From Enterobacter sp. Bisph1 (lineage in GTDB: Bacteria > Pseudomonadota > Gammaproteobacteria > Enterobacterales > Enterobacteriaceae): DNA of 64,000 bases. Every line of letters starts with the position of its first letter. The first letter of the stretch is position 1. The notes beneath the pieces are model-generated. The model was given only the letters and a program-made list of their open reading frames with translations. It was not told where the DNA came from and made no database searches. Location: contig NZ_JXAG01000034.1 in NCBI RefSeq assembly GCF_000814905.1, forward strand, positions 62,001 through 126,000. The letters are read 5' to 3'. The position numbers and the translations under genes are program-made. Below, in pieces: positions 45,640 through 53,368 of the stretch.

Positions 45640-47406
45640 ATGAATAAAACCCGTCAACAAGAACTGACCCGCTGGTTAAAACAGCAAAGCATTATTTCCC
45701 GTCGTTGGTTGACCTTCTCCCGCTTGCTGGGTGTGGTTAGCGGCGTGCTGATTATTGCGCAAGCCTGGATACTGGCGCGCATTCTCAACCATATGATTAT
45801 TGAGAATATCCCGCGCGAAGCCCTGCTACTTCCTTTTATCTTACTGGTGCTGATTTTTATTCTCCGCAGTTGGGTTGTGTGGCTGCGTGAACGGGTGGGT
45901 TTCCATGCGGGGGCACATATTCGCTTCGAGATCCGCCGTAAAGTGCTCGACCGCCTGCAGCAGGCTGGACCGGCCTGGATCCAGGGGAAGCCTGCGGGAA
46001 GCTGGGCGACGCTGATTCTTGAGCAAATCGACGATATGCACGATTTCTACGCCCGCTATCTGCCGCAAATGGCGCTGGCGGCCAGCGTGCCGCTGCTGAT
46101 TGTTATCACCCTATTTCCGATTAACTGGGCGGCGGCATTAATCTTGCTGGGTACTGCGCCGCTGATTCCGCTGTTTATGGCGATGGTCGGTATGGGCGCG
46201 GCGGATGCCAATCGCCGAAACTTTAAGGCGCTGGCGCGTCTGAGCGGCCATTTCCTTGACCGCCTGCGCGGGATGGAAACCCTGCGGATATTTGATCGCG
46301 GCGAGGCAGAAACGGACAGTATTCGCCATGCTTCACAGGATTTTCGCAGCCGCACCATGGAAGTGCTGCGCATGGCCTTCTTGTCTTCCGGCGTGCTGGA
46401 ATTTTTCGCCTCATTATCCATTGCGCTAGTGGCGGTCTATTTTGGTTTCTCCTATCTCGGCGAACTCAATTTTGGCCATTACGGTACCGGTGTTACGCTT
46501 TTCGCCGGCTTTCTGGCGCTGATTTTAGCCCCGGAATTCTTCCAGCCGCTGCGCGATCTCGGCACCTTTTATCACGCTAAAGCGCAGGCCATTGGCGCAG
46601 CGGATAGCCTGAAAACCTTTATGGAAGCGCCGCTAGCCCATCCTCAGCGCGGCGACATCGTGCTGAAAGCCGATGAAGGGGTGACGATAACGGCAAGCGA
46701 TCTGCTCATCAAATCCCCCGAAGGCGCAACCCTCGCCGGGCCGCTCAATTTCACCCTGCCTGCGGGCCAGCGCGTCGTGGTGGTTGGTCGCAGCGGCTCC
46801 GGTAAGAGTTCGTTGATTAATACACTCTCCGGCTTTCTCCCTTATGAAGGTTCGTTACGCGTCAATGGCATTGAGCTTAGCGATCTGGAGCCCAATAGCT
46901 GGCACGACGCGATAAGTTGGGTCGGGCAAAACCCGCAGCTTCCCGCCAATACCCTGCGGGAAAATATCCTGCTATCGCGTCCCCATGCCAGCGAGGCTGA
47001 GCTGAACGCCGTGCTGGATAAAGCCTGGGTGAGCGAATTTTTACCTTTGTTACCAGAAGGGCTGGAGATGCAGCCTGGCGATCAGGCGGTGCGTCTCTCC
47101 GTTGGCCAGGCGCAGCGCGTAGCCGTGGCCCGCGCCCTGCTCTCTTCCTGCAAGCTGCTGTTATTAGATGAGCCCTCCGCCAGCCTTGATGCTCACAGCG
47201 AGCAGCGGGTGATGCAGGCACTCACCGAGGCTTCACATCAGCAAACGACACTGATGGTGACGCACCAGTTAGAGAATCTTGCCGCGTGGGATGCTATCTG
47301 GGTGATGCAGGACGGCAAGATTATTGAACAAGGCAGCTACAGCGAACTCGCGGCTGCACAGGGGATGTTTGCCGATCTTCTTGCCCATCGTCAGGAGGAG
47401 ATTTAA
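45640..47406 (+). CDS. cydD: ABC exporter subunit CydD
   Basis: 588-residue half-transporter that with CydC exports cysteine and glutathione to the periplasm and is required to assemble cytochrome bd. Six membrane helices lie in the first 320 residues. The ATPase domain carries Walker [12 protein letters not shown], signature RLSVGQAQRVAVARAL (SVGQ rather than SGGQ) and Walker B LLLLDEPSASLD. The stop abuts the cydC ATG exactly, so expression is coupled. Confidence 0.97.
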   Translation: MNKTRQQELTRWLKQQSIISRRWLTFSRLLGVVSGVLIIAQAWILARILNHMIIENIPREALLLPFILLVLIFILRSWVVWLRERVGFHAGAHIRFEIRRKVLDRLQQAGPAWIQGKPAGSWATLILEQIDDMHDFYARYLPQMALAASVPLLIVITLFPINWAAALILLGTAPLIPLFMAMVGMGAADANRRNFKALARLSGHFLDRLRGMETLRIFDRGEAETDSIRHASQDFRSRTMEVLRMAFLSSGVLEFFASLSIALVAVYFGFSYLGELNFGHYGTGVTLFAGFLALILAPEFFQPLRDLGTFYHAKAQAIGAADSLKTFMEAPLAHPQRGDIVLKADEGVTITASDLLIKSPEGATLAGPLNFTLPAGQRVVVVGRSGSGKSSLINTLSGFLPYEGSLRVNGIELSDLEPNSWHDAISWVGQNPQLPANTLRENILLSRPHASEAELNAVLDKAWVSEFLPLLPEGLEMQPGDQAVRLSVGQAQRVAVARALLSSCKLLLLDEPSASLDAHSEQRVMQALTEASHQQTTLMVTHQLENLAAWDAIWVMQDGKIIEQGSYSELAAAQGMFADLLAHRQEEI

Positions 47407-49128
47407 ATGCGCGCACTGCTGCCTTATCTTGCATTGTATAGCCGCCATAAATGGATGCTGCTGCTTGGCGTTATTCTCGCCATTGTTACCCTGCTTGCCA
47501 GTATCGGCCTGCTGACGCTCTCCGGCTGGTTCCTTTCTGCCTGTGCCGTGGTAGGCGTCGCGGGGATTTACAGCTTTAACTATATGCTGCCCGCCGCAGG
47601 GGTTCGTGGCGCAGCCATTATCCGTACCGCCGGGCGCTACTTTGAACGCCTGGTCAGCCATGACGCAACGTTTCGCGTGCTGGAACATTTGCGTGTTTCA
47701 ACCTTTAGAAAACTCTTGCCCCTCTCCCCCGCCGGGCTGGCGCGTTTTCGCCAGGGCGAGTTGCTAAACCGCGTGGTGGCTGATGTCGATACCCTCGATC
47801 ACCTTTATTTGCGCGTCATCTCTCCGCTGGTTGGCGCACTGGTGGTGATCATTGTGGTGACGCTGGGGTTAAGCGTGCTGGATATACCGCTGGCGCTGAT
47901 GTTGGGCGGCATTATGCTGGTAACGCTGATTATTCTGCCGCCGCTGTTTTATCGCGCGGGCAAACCGACGGGTGAAAGCTTGACGGCCCTTCGCGGCCAG
48001 TATCGCCAGCAGTTAACCAGCTGGCTACAAGGTCAGGCAGAGCTGACTATCTTTGGTGCCAGCCAGCGTTATCGCCAGCAGCTAGAGAAAACCGAGCTTA
48101 GCTGGCATGACGCTCAGCGCCGACAGTCCGATCTTAGCGCCGTGTCGCAGGCGGTAATGCTGCTTATTAGCGGCGCGGCGGTGCTGGTTATGCTGTGGTT
48201 TGCCTCCGCCGATATTGGCGGCAATACCCAGCCCGGTGCGCTGATTGCGCTGTTTGTCTTCTGCGCGCTGGCGGCTTTTGAAGCGCTGGCACCAGTAACG
48301 GCCGCGTTCCAGCATCTGGGTCAGGTGATTGCTTCTGCCACCCGCATTACACAGATCACGGATTGCCAGCCGGACGTCACGTTCCCACAACAAAGCACAT
48401 CGTTACCCGCAGAGGTTGCCGTCCAGTTTGATGCGCTGGCGTTTACCTATCCAGACCAGCCACAACGGGCGCTGGAGGCGATAACCTTATCCATTGGGGC
48501 CGGAGAACATGTCGCGATCCTTGGTCGCACCGGCTGCGGTAAATCAACATTATTACAGTTACTGACGCGTGCATGGGATCCGCAGCAAGGCGAGATTCGT
48601 CTTAACGAACGCCCGCTTAAGCATTTCGCGCAGGCCGATCTACGCAAACTTATCAGCATGGTTCCGCAGCGCGTACATCTGTTCAGCGCTACGCTTCGCG
48701 ACAACTTATTACTGGCCTCGCCGCAGGCAAGCGACGAAACCCTGAGCGCGATGCTCAGCCGCGTCGGTCTGGAGAAATTGCTGCAGGATAATGGCCTGAA
48801 TGCATGGCTTGGCGAAGGTGGACGTCAGCTCTCCGGGGGTGAACTTCGTCGGCTGGCAATTGCCCGCGCGTTATTACACGATGCGCCGCTGGTGCTGCTG
48901 GACGAACCGACCGAAGGTCTTGACGCCTCAAGCGAGAGCCAAATCCTTGAATTATTGAGTGAAGTAATGAAAGGTAAGACGCTGCTGATGGTCACTCATC
49001 GCCTGCGTGGACTGGCGGGCTTCGATCGCATAATTGTGATGGACAACGGCCAAATAATTGAGCAAGGTAATCACGCAGCGTTAATGGCGAAACAGGGTCG
49101 GTATTACCAGTTTAAGCAGCGTCTGTAG
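47407..49128 (+). CDS. cydC: ABC exporter subunit CydC
   Basis: 573-residue partner of CydD, with the same length as in E. coli. Membrane helices fill residues 15-310. The ATPase domain carries Walker A ILGRTGCGKST, canonical signature QLSGGELRRLAIARAL and Walker B LVLLDEPTEGLD. The pair makes a heterodimeric exporter of low-molecular-weight thiols. No intrinsic terminator with a T run follows; instead an unusual nested inverted repeat lies before aat. Confidence 0.97.
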   Translation: MRALLPYLALYSRHKWMLLLGVILAIVTLLASIGLLTLSGWFLSACAVVGVAGIYSFNYMLPAAGVRGAAIIRTAGRYFERLVSHDATFRVLEHLRVSTFRKLLPLSPAGLARFRQGELLNRVVADVDTLDHLYLRVISPLVGALVVIIVVTLGLSVLDIPLALMLGGIMLVTLIILPPLFYRAGKPTGESLTALRGQYRQQLTSWLQGQAELTIFGASQRYRQQLEKTELSWHDAQRRQSDLSAVSQAVMLLISGAAVLVMLWFASADIGGNTQPGALIALFVFCALAAFEALAPVTAAFQHLGQVIASATRITQITDCQPDVTFPQQSTSLPAEVAVQFDALAFTYPDQPQRALEAITLSIGAGEHVAILGRTGCGKSTLLQLLTRAWDPQQGEIRLNERPLKHFAQADLRKLISMVPQRVHLFSATLRDNLLLASPQASDETLSAMLSRVGLEKLLQDNGLNAWLGEGGRQLSGGELRRLAIARALLHDAPLVLLDEPTEGLDASSESQILELLSEVMKGKTLLMVTHRLRGLAGFDRIIVMDNGQIIEQGNHAALMAKQGRYYQFKQRL

Positions 49129-49135
49129 AGAGATT

Positions 49136-49190
49136 CGTCATTTTGCCGGTGCCATACTGGCACCGTTAAAGTGAAACGACCAAAATGACG
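49136..49190. repeat. Nested inverted repeat between cydC and aat
   Basis: The outer arms CGTCATTTTG (49136-49145) and CAAAATGACG (49181-49190) are a perfect 10-bp inverted repeat. Inside lies CGGTGCCATACTGGCACCG (49147-49165), an 8-bp hairpin with a 3-nt loop. There is no T tract, so it is not a normal intrinsic terminator. It could be an mRNA-stabilising structure or a small extragenic repeat. Confidence 0.75.
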
Positions 49191-49233
49191 ATATCAAGTA
49201 GGATCCCTTGTCGCGTTGTGGAGCACAGAAGTC

Positions 49234-49935
49234 ATGCGCCTGGTGCAGCTCTCTCGTCATTCTATTGCTTTTCCTTCGCCTGAAGCGGCGTTGCGTGAAC
49301 CCAATGGGCTGCTGGCGCTGGGTGGCGATCTAAGTCCGGCGCGTTTATTGATGGCTTACCAGCGCGGTATTTTCCCCTGGTTTTCACCCGGCGATCCGAT
49401 CCTCTGGTGGTCGCCCGATCCGCGAGCGGTGCTGTGGCCGGAAAATTTTCATGTCAGCCGCAGTATGAAACGCTTTCACAAAACGTCCCCCTATCGCGTC
49501 ACCCTGAACCACGCCTTTGGTCAGGTTATCGACGGCTGTTCGCAGGATCGCGAGGAAGGAACCTGGGTCACCCCCGATATTGTAATGGCTTATCACCGGC
49601 TGCATGAGCTGGGCCACGCACACTCGATTGAAGTATGGCAAGAGGATGAACTGGTGGGTGGAATGTACGGCGTTGCACAGGGCGCGCTGTTCTGCGGTGA
49701 ATCGATGTTTAGCCGTCGTGAAAATGCATCCAAAACGGCGCTGCTGGTTTTCAGCGATGAGTTTGCGCGCAGGGGCGGCAAACTCATCGATTGCCAGGTG
49801 CTGAACAGCCATACCGCTTCGCTTGGCGCTATCGACATTCCGCGCCGGGATTACCTGTTATACCTCGCCGAAATGCGCCTGCTACCGCTGCCGTCCCATT
49901 TTTGGGTGCCCAGGACGCTGTTTTCATCGCGGTGA
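49234..49935 (+). CDS. aat: Leucyl/phenylalanyl-tRNA-protein transferase Aat
   Basis: 233-residue enzyme that adds Leu or Phe from aminoacyl-tRNA to proteins with N-terminal Lys or Arg, making primary N-degrons for ClpS-ClpAP. Conserved [25 protein letters not shown] (about 25-49) and [18 protein letters not shown] (about 148-165) are present. I chose the ATG at 49234 (MRLVQLSRH) on family length; TTG at 49216 is in frame but less likely. The recogniser ClpS and unfoldase ClpA are encoded 4 kb away in this same window. Confidence 0.96.
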   Translation: MRLVQLSRHSIAFPSPEAALREPNGLLALGGDLSPARLLMAYQRGIFPWFSPGDPILWWSPDPRAVLWPENFHVSRSMKRFHKTSPYRVTLNHAFGQVIDGCSQDREEGTWVTPDIVMAYHRLHELGHAHSIEVWQEDELVGGMYGVAQGALFCGESMFSRRENASKTALLVFSDEFARRGGKLIDCQVLNSHTASLGAIDIPRRDYLLYLAEMRLLPLPSHFWVPRTLFSSR

Positions 49936-49960
49936 AGAATGTTTTCGGCACATTTTTTAT

Positions 49961-49980
49961 CAGAGTGTTATAATGGTCGC
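49961..49980 (+). promoter_or_regulatory. Extended -10 promoter upstream of infA
   Basis: TGTTATAAT at 49966-49974 is an extended -10 element just after the aat stop and about 250 nt before infA. There is no good -35, which is normal for extended -10 promoters. The remaining spacer to 50222 shows no gene; a further infA promoter is likely in it. Confidence 0.6.
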
Positions 49981-50219
49981 TCAGAGCAGCTTTTGCCTGT
50001 TGCCCCGCCCTTCTTGGGAATTGTTCGTATCAGGGATGCCCTTCGTTTTATTCCACTGCTCCCCTTTACGATGCGCGTTAAGCGCGTCCTGGCTGTGACG
50101 TGAGGGTAACTGGCAAAAGTCGTTTTGCTGTGTTTTATCAGCACAAATCTTTACTTAACACACGAACTTCGGCATTATCTTGCCGGTTCAAAAATTATGG
50201 TAGTGATACCCCCGAGGAT

Positions 50220-50441
<222 letters not shown>

Positions 50442-50476
50442 TATCTTTCGCAAGCACCGTTAAGTGCACTTCTTTA

Positions 50477-50503
50477 AAAGGCCGGGTTATCCCGGCCTTT
50501 TGT
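50477..50503 (+). terminator. Terminator after infA
   Basis: AAAAGGCCGGG-TTAT-CCCGGCCTTTT, an 11-bp perfect stem with a T run. It marks the end of the conserved aat-infA block; the accessory genes start beyond it. Confidence 0.92.
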
Positions 50504-50640
50504 TATTGTGCTGTTGATTAATCCTTCCGCCGTCATTAGTAACATCCTTCTTGTGCATGAAAAATAGAAAGATGCACCGTTTCCTCGCTGATATTTTAAT
50601 CTTTTTTAGTCCGCAACATGATTACGCTTTAATCAATACT

Positions 50641-50673
50641 GACATTTGTCTATACTGAACCATGACAAATGTC
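50641..50673 (+). promoter_or_regulatory. Putative operator/promoter of the Xre-RES module
   Basis: A perfect inverted repeat, GACATTTGTC (50641-50650) and GACAAATGTC (50664-50673), is separated by 13 nt. The spacer begins with TATACT (50651-50656), a good -10 hexamer. Autoregulated antitoxins usually bind such repeats over their own promoter, so this is a likely operator. AGGAGG at 50681-50686 follows, 4 nt before the antitoxin ATG. Confidence 0.65.
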
Positions 50674-50690
50674 TTAGCTCAGGAGGCGAT

Positions 50691-51134
50691 ATGAGAACCT
50701 GGAGCCCGGATCATAAACCGGCTGAAAACGCGCTCTGGCGGTTTGCGGGTTTCCCCGCCAACAGAGGGTTAAAACTCGTTCAGATGCTTAACGAAGGATT
50801 GCCGGTCAGCATTCTTGATGATATTCACGAATGGACGGAAATGTCCCGCTCTGACATCCTGCGCGTCACCGGCATCAATGAGCGCAACGTCGCGCGGCGT
50901 AAAAGCGCCGGTCACACACTTACCCCAGAGGAGAGCGAACGCATCGCCCGATTAGTCAGAGTGGTTGATGCCGCAGTCCAGTTTTTTGGTAGCAAAAAAA
51001 ACGCGTGGGACTGGCTGGAAACGCCCGTTCGTGGCCTCGGTAACGTTGCGCCCATTTCGCTGTTGGCGACCGAGAGCGGTGCTCTTGAGGTGACGGATCT
51101 GTTGGGCAGGCTGGAACACGGAGTATTTGCGTGA
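50691..51134 (+). CDS. Xre/MbcA/ParS-family antitoxin (DUF2384)
   Basis: 147-residue protein with an N-terminal helix-turn-helix-like region (about 35-85, including LRVTGINERNVARRKSAG). A C-terminal toxin-binding DUF2384 domain (about 95-147) shows FGSKKNAWDWLETPVRGLGN and ALEVTDLLGRLEHGVF. Proteins of this kind neutralise RES toxins and repress their own operon. I chose the ATG at 50691 because AGGAGG precedes it; a longer frame from 50646 would start inside the inverted repeat. Its stop overlaps the toxin GTG by 4 nt. E. coli K-12 has no such gene at this place. Confidence 0.88.
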   Translation: MRTWSPDHKPAENALWRFAGFPANRGLKLVQMLNEGLPVSILDDIHEWTEMSRSDILRVTGINERNVARRKSAGHTLTPEESERIARLVRVVDAAVQFFGSKKNAWDWLETPVRGLGNVAPISLLATESGALEVTDLLGRLEHGVFA

Positions 51135-51595
51135 TTTTCTACCGTCTGGTGACGCATCGCTATGCCAGTGAAGCCTGGACGGGAAGCGGCGCAAATCTTT
51201 ATGGCGGGCGTTGGAATCATAAAGGACATCCGGCTGTGTATGTTGCCTCATCCGTTTCGCTTGCTGCGCTTGAAATGCTGGTCCATGTGCACAGCGACCG
51301 CATACTTAATCAATACCGATTGTTCAGTATTGAAGTGGCCGATAAAGACGTTGAATACCTGGATAAGCAATGGCTGCCGCCAGACTGGCAGGAAAATCCG
51401 GCGCCGCTGTCAACAATGGATTTAGGTACGGCGTGGCTGGAAGCCAATAGTGCGGTGGCGCTGCTGCTGCCGTCATGCATTATTCCACTGGAGAACAACG
51501 CTATTCTCAATCCTCAACATGCGGATTTTAATACGCTGCTTAAAACCGTAAAAGAGCATCCTTTCTCTTTTGATGCACGCCTGGCAATCTCCTGA
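51131..51595 (+). CDS. RES-domain toxin (NAD+-degrading family)
   Basis: 154-residue RES-domain protein. Conserved residues visible are R27 (YGGRWN), Y37, E48 (AALEML), S115 (LLPSCIIPLE) and the closing N127-P128. Characterised family members (Photorhabdus and Pseudomonas RES toxins, mycobacterial MbcT) deplete NAD+ by hydrolysis or phosphorolysis and stop growth. Start is GTG at 51131 in a GTGA overlap with the antitoxin stop, so translation is coupled and antitoxin comes first. The domain looks complete. I see no terminator just after it. Confidence 0.88.
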   Translation: MIFYRLVTHRYASEAWTGSGANLYGGRWNHKGHPAVYVASSVSLAALEMLVHVHSDRILNQYRLFSIEVADKDVEYLDKQWLPPDWQENPAPLSTMDLGTAWLEANSAVALLLPSCIIPLENNAILNPQHADFNTLLKTVKEHPFSFDARLAIS

Positions 51596-51912
51596 ATACC
51601 GCTCTACCCGCTGTTGGAAAATGGCCTAAATATATCGCCGTGCCGTTGACTTTATGGCACCTAATTAACCGCTGGTCGCTTGTATTATGCCCGCTAATGC
51701 GCTTTTATCGCTGACAAATAGTCTGCGTTTGCTTTTTTAAATATATCCAGAGTATTACTCACTCATCTTTATCCCGCCGCTTCCCCTTTTCGATGCTGAA
51801 AAAAATCGCACATACAGAACGTGTGACAGCAAATAGTTTTTATTGGCCTTTCACCTCCTTCTCGCCTTAATATATTAAACGTACATAACCAAAATCACTG
51901 GATGAAAAAACC
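51596..51912. other. AT-rich spacer before the diguanylate cyclase gene
   Basis: 317 nt without a convincing gene. It contains a perfect 12-nt palindrome TTAATATATTAA (51867-51878) about 35 nt before the next start, which could be a promoter or operator element. No tRNA-Ser or tRNA fragment is visible. Confidence 0.6.
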
Positions 51913-53302
51913 ATGGAACAGGCCGAACACTGCAATCATTCGTTACTCCTTACCGAGTGGCAGGAATTAATCCAGCAGACATCGCCAAAGGTGCATGATG
52001 TTTTGGCTGCGCTCTCCGATGACGATATTCACCATCTGGTGAATATTTTTTATGACTATATGATTTTACACAGCGAAACGGTGCAATTTCTTAATAGCGA
52101 GCAGGTTAATACCCGGCTCAGCCACAGCATGTTTTACTGGTTACGCAGCGTGCCTGGCAGTGCAAAGGAAGACTTATCCCAGCTGCTGGAGAAACAGCGG
52201 GAAATCGGCATCGTACACGCCCGTATCGGGGTGCCAATCGATCTTGTGACGCGGGGAAGCGCGGAAGCTAAAAACAGCGCTTTATCGCTTGTTGCAAAAA
52301 AAAGCGCGCATTCCGGCTGCCTTATTAAGCGAAACCCTCTGTTTTAGCGGTCTGGCAATGGATACCGCCATTGAAGCGATGACCGTCTCCTATTCTACTG
52401 ATTACCAGAAGTCAGCGCCGGAGCAGGAACAGTACCGTCTGTTGGCAATATATGACGATGTCAGTATTGAGCGCGAGCGACAAATTAGTTCGCTAATACA
52501 TTGGGAAAACGATTTTATTTATAATATCGCCACCGGGCTGCCGCGGGCAGATCTGATTTATTTATCGAAATCGGAATTCGGTATGTGGCTGTCTCATAAA
52601 GGCAAGCATTTATTAGGCAATCCGCAAATGCTGGCTAATATGGATGCACTGATCCAGCAGGCGGATGAACATATTACCCGCATGCTGGCGACAGTTGCGC
52701 AGCCTACATTTGAAGAAAGGATGACCGTATTACAGGCGATACGCCAGCTTAGCGGGCAAATTCACTGCCTGTTGGTCGCCATGTTCGATGCCTTAGTGGG
52801 GCTGGAAAATGGCAAAGATCCGCTAACACAACTGCTTAATCGTCGCTTTATTCCCACCATTATGCGCCGGGAGATCTCACTGGCGCTCAACGCGCGCAAG
52901 CCTTTTGTTGTGGCGATGCTGGATCTTGATCACTTTAAGAAAATTAATGACAACTATGGGCACTGTGCAGGAGATGCCGCGCTCAAAGCCGTTGCCGCTG
53001 TTATCTACGATCATTTTCGTAGCAGTGATTATGTTTTTCGCTACGGGGGTGAAGAGTTTATGGTGCTGATAGTGGAATCTGAACGGGTGCAGGCGAAAAA
53101 AAGGCTGGAAGCGCTACGGCGAAAAATTGGCGCCTTAGCCCTTGAAGCCTCGCCCACGCAACATTTCTCGGTAACCGTAAGTATTGGCATGGCAGAGTTT
53201 GATTATCACCCGGATTACACGCGCATCATTGATAGAGCCGATCGCGCGCTGTATCTCGCCAAGAACGGCGGGCGCAATCGTATCGAAATCAGCCAGAACT
53301 GA
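51913..53302 (+). pseudogene. Globin-coupled diguanylate cyclase (DosC-like), frameshifted
   Basis: Two frames together encode a DosC-like protein: frame one from the ATG at 51913 and frame plus one to the stop at 53302. With one base removed they give about 462 residues, against 460 for E. coli DosC. The N-terminal globin sensor keeps a probable proximal heme His102 (VHARIGVP) and distal Tyr47 (IFYDYM). A middle domain follows, then a GGDEF domain with GGEEF at 53045-53059 and an I-site RSSD five residues before it, so the enzyme would make c-di-GMP in response to oxygen. The frame breaks at GGAAGC (52255-52260): removing one A restores GARKLKTALY, matching GFRVLKKILY in DosC. Uncorrected, frame one stops at 52347. 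It may be a pseudogene, a base-calling error, or rescued by slippage at A8 (52296-52303). Confidence 0.8.
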
Positions 53303-53320
53303 GACCGGTTTACAGGCATA

Positions 53321-53353
53321 AAAAAACCGGGCTGCTATGCGCCCGGTTTTTGA
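53321..53353. terminator. Terminator between the GGDEF gene and clpA
   Basis: AAAAACCGGGC and GCCCGGTTTTT form a long stem around a short loop between the convergent genes; T runs on both strands suggest bidirectional function. Confidence 0.88.
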
Positions 53354-53368
53354 GGTTAACCGCAGAGA

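Noticed and set aside
50646-50690. Upstream extension of the antitoxin gene
   Set aside because: It would start within the inverted repeat; the ATG at 50691 has AGGAGG just before it and gives a family-like N-terminus.
51793-51870. 25-codon frame in the spacer before the diguanylate cyclase gene
   Set aside because: No ribosome site and no conserved sequence; too short to support.
52296-52303. A8 run as the original site of the frame break in the DosC-like gene
   Set aside because: Similarity to DosC already follows the second frame from GARKLKTALY, upstream of the run, so the mutation lies at 52257-52258; the run can only act as a rescue site.
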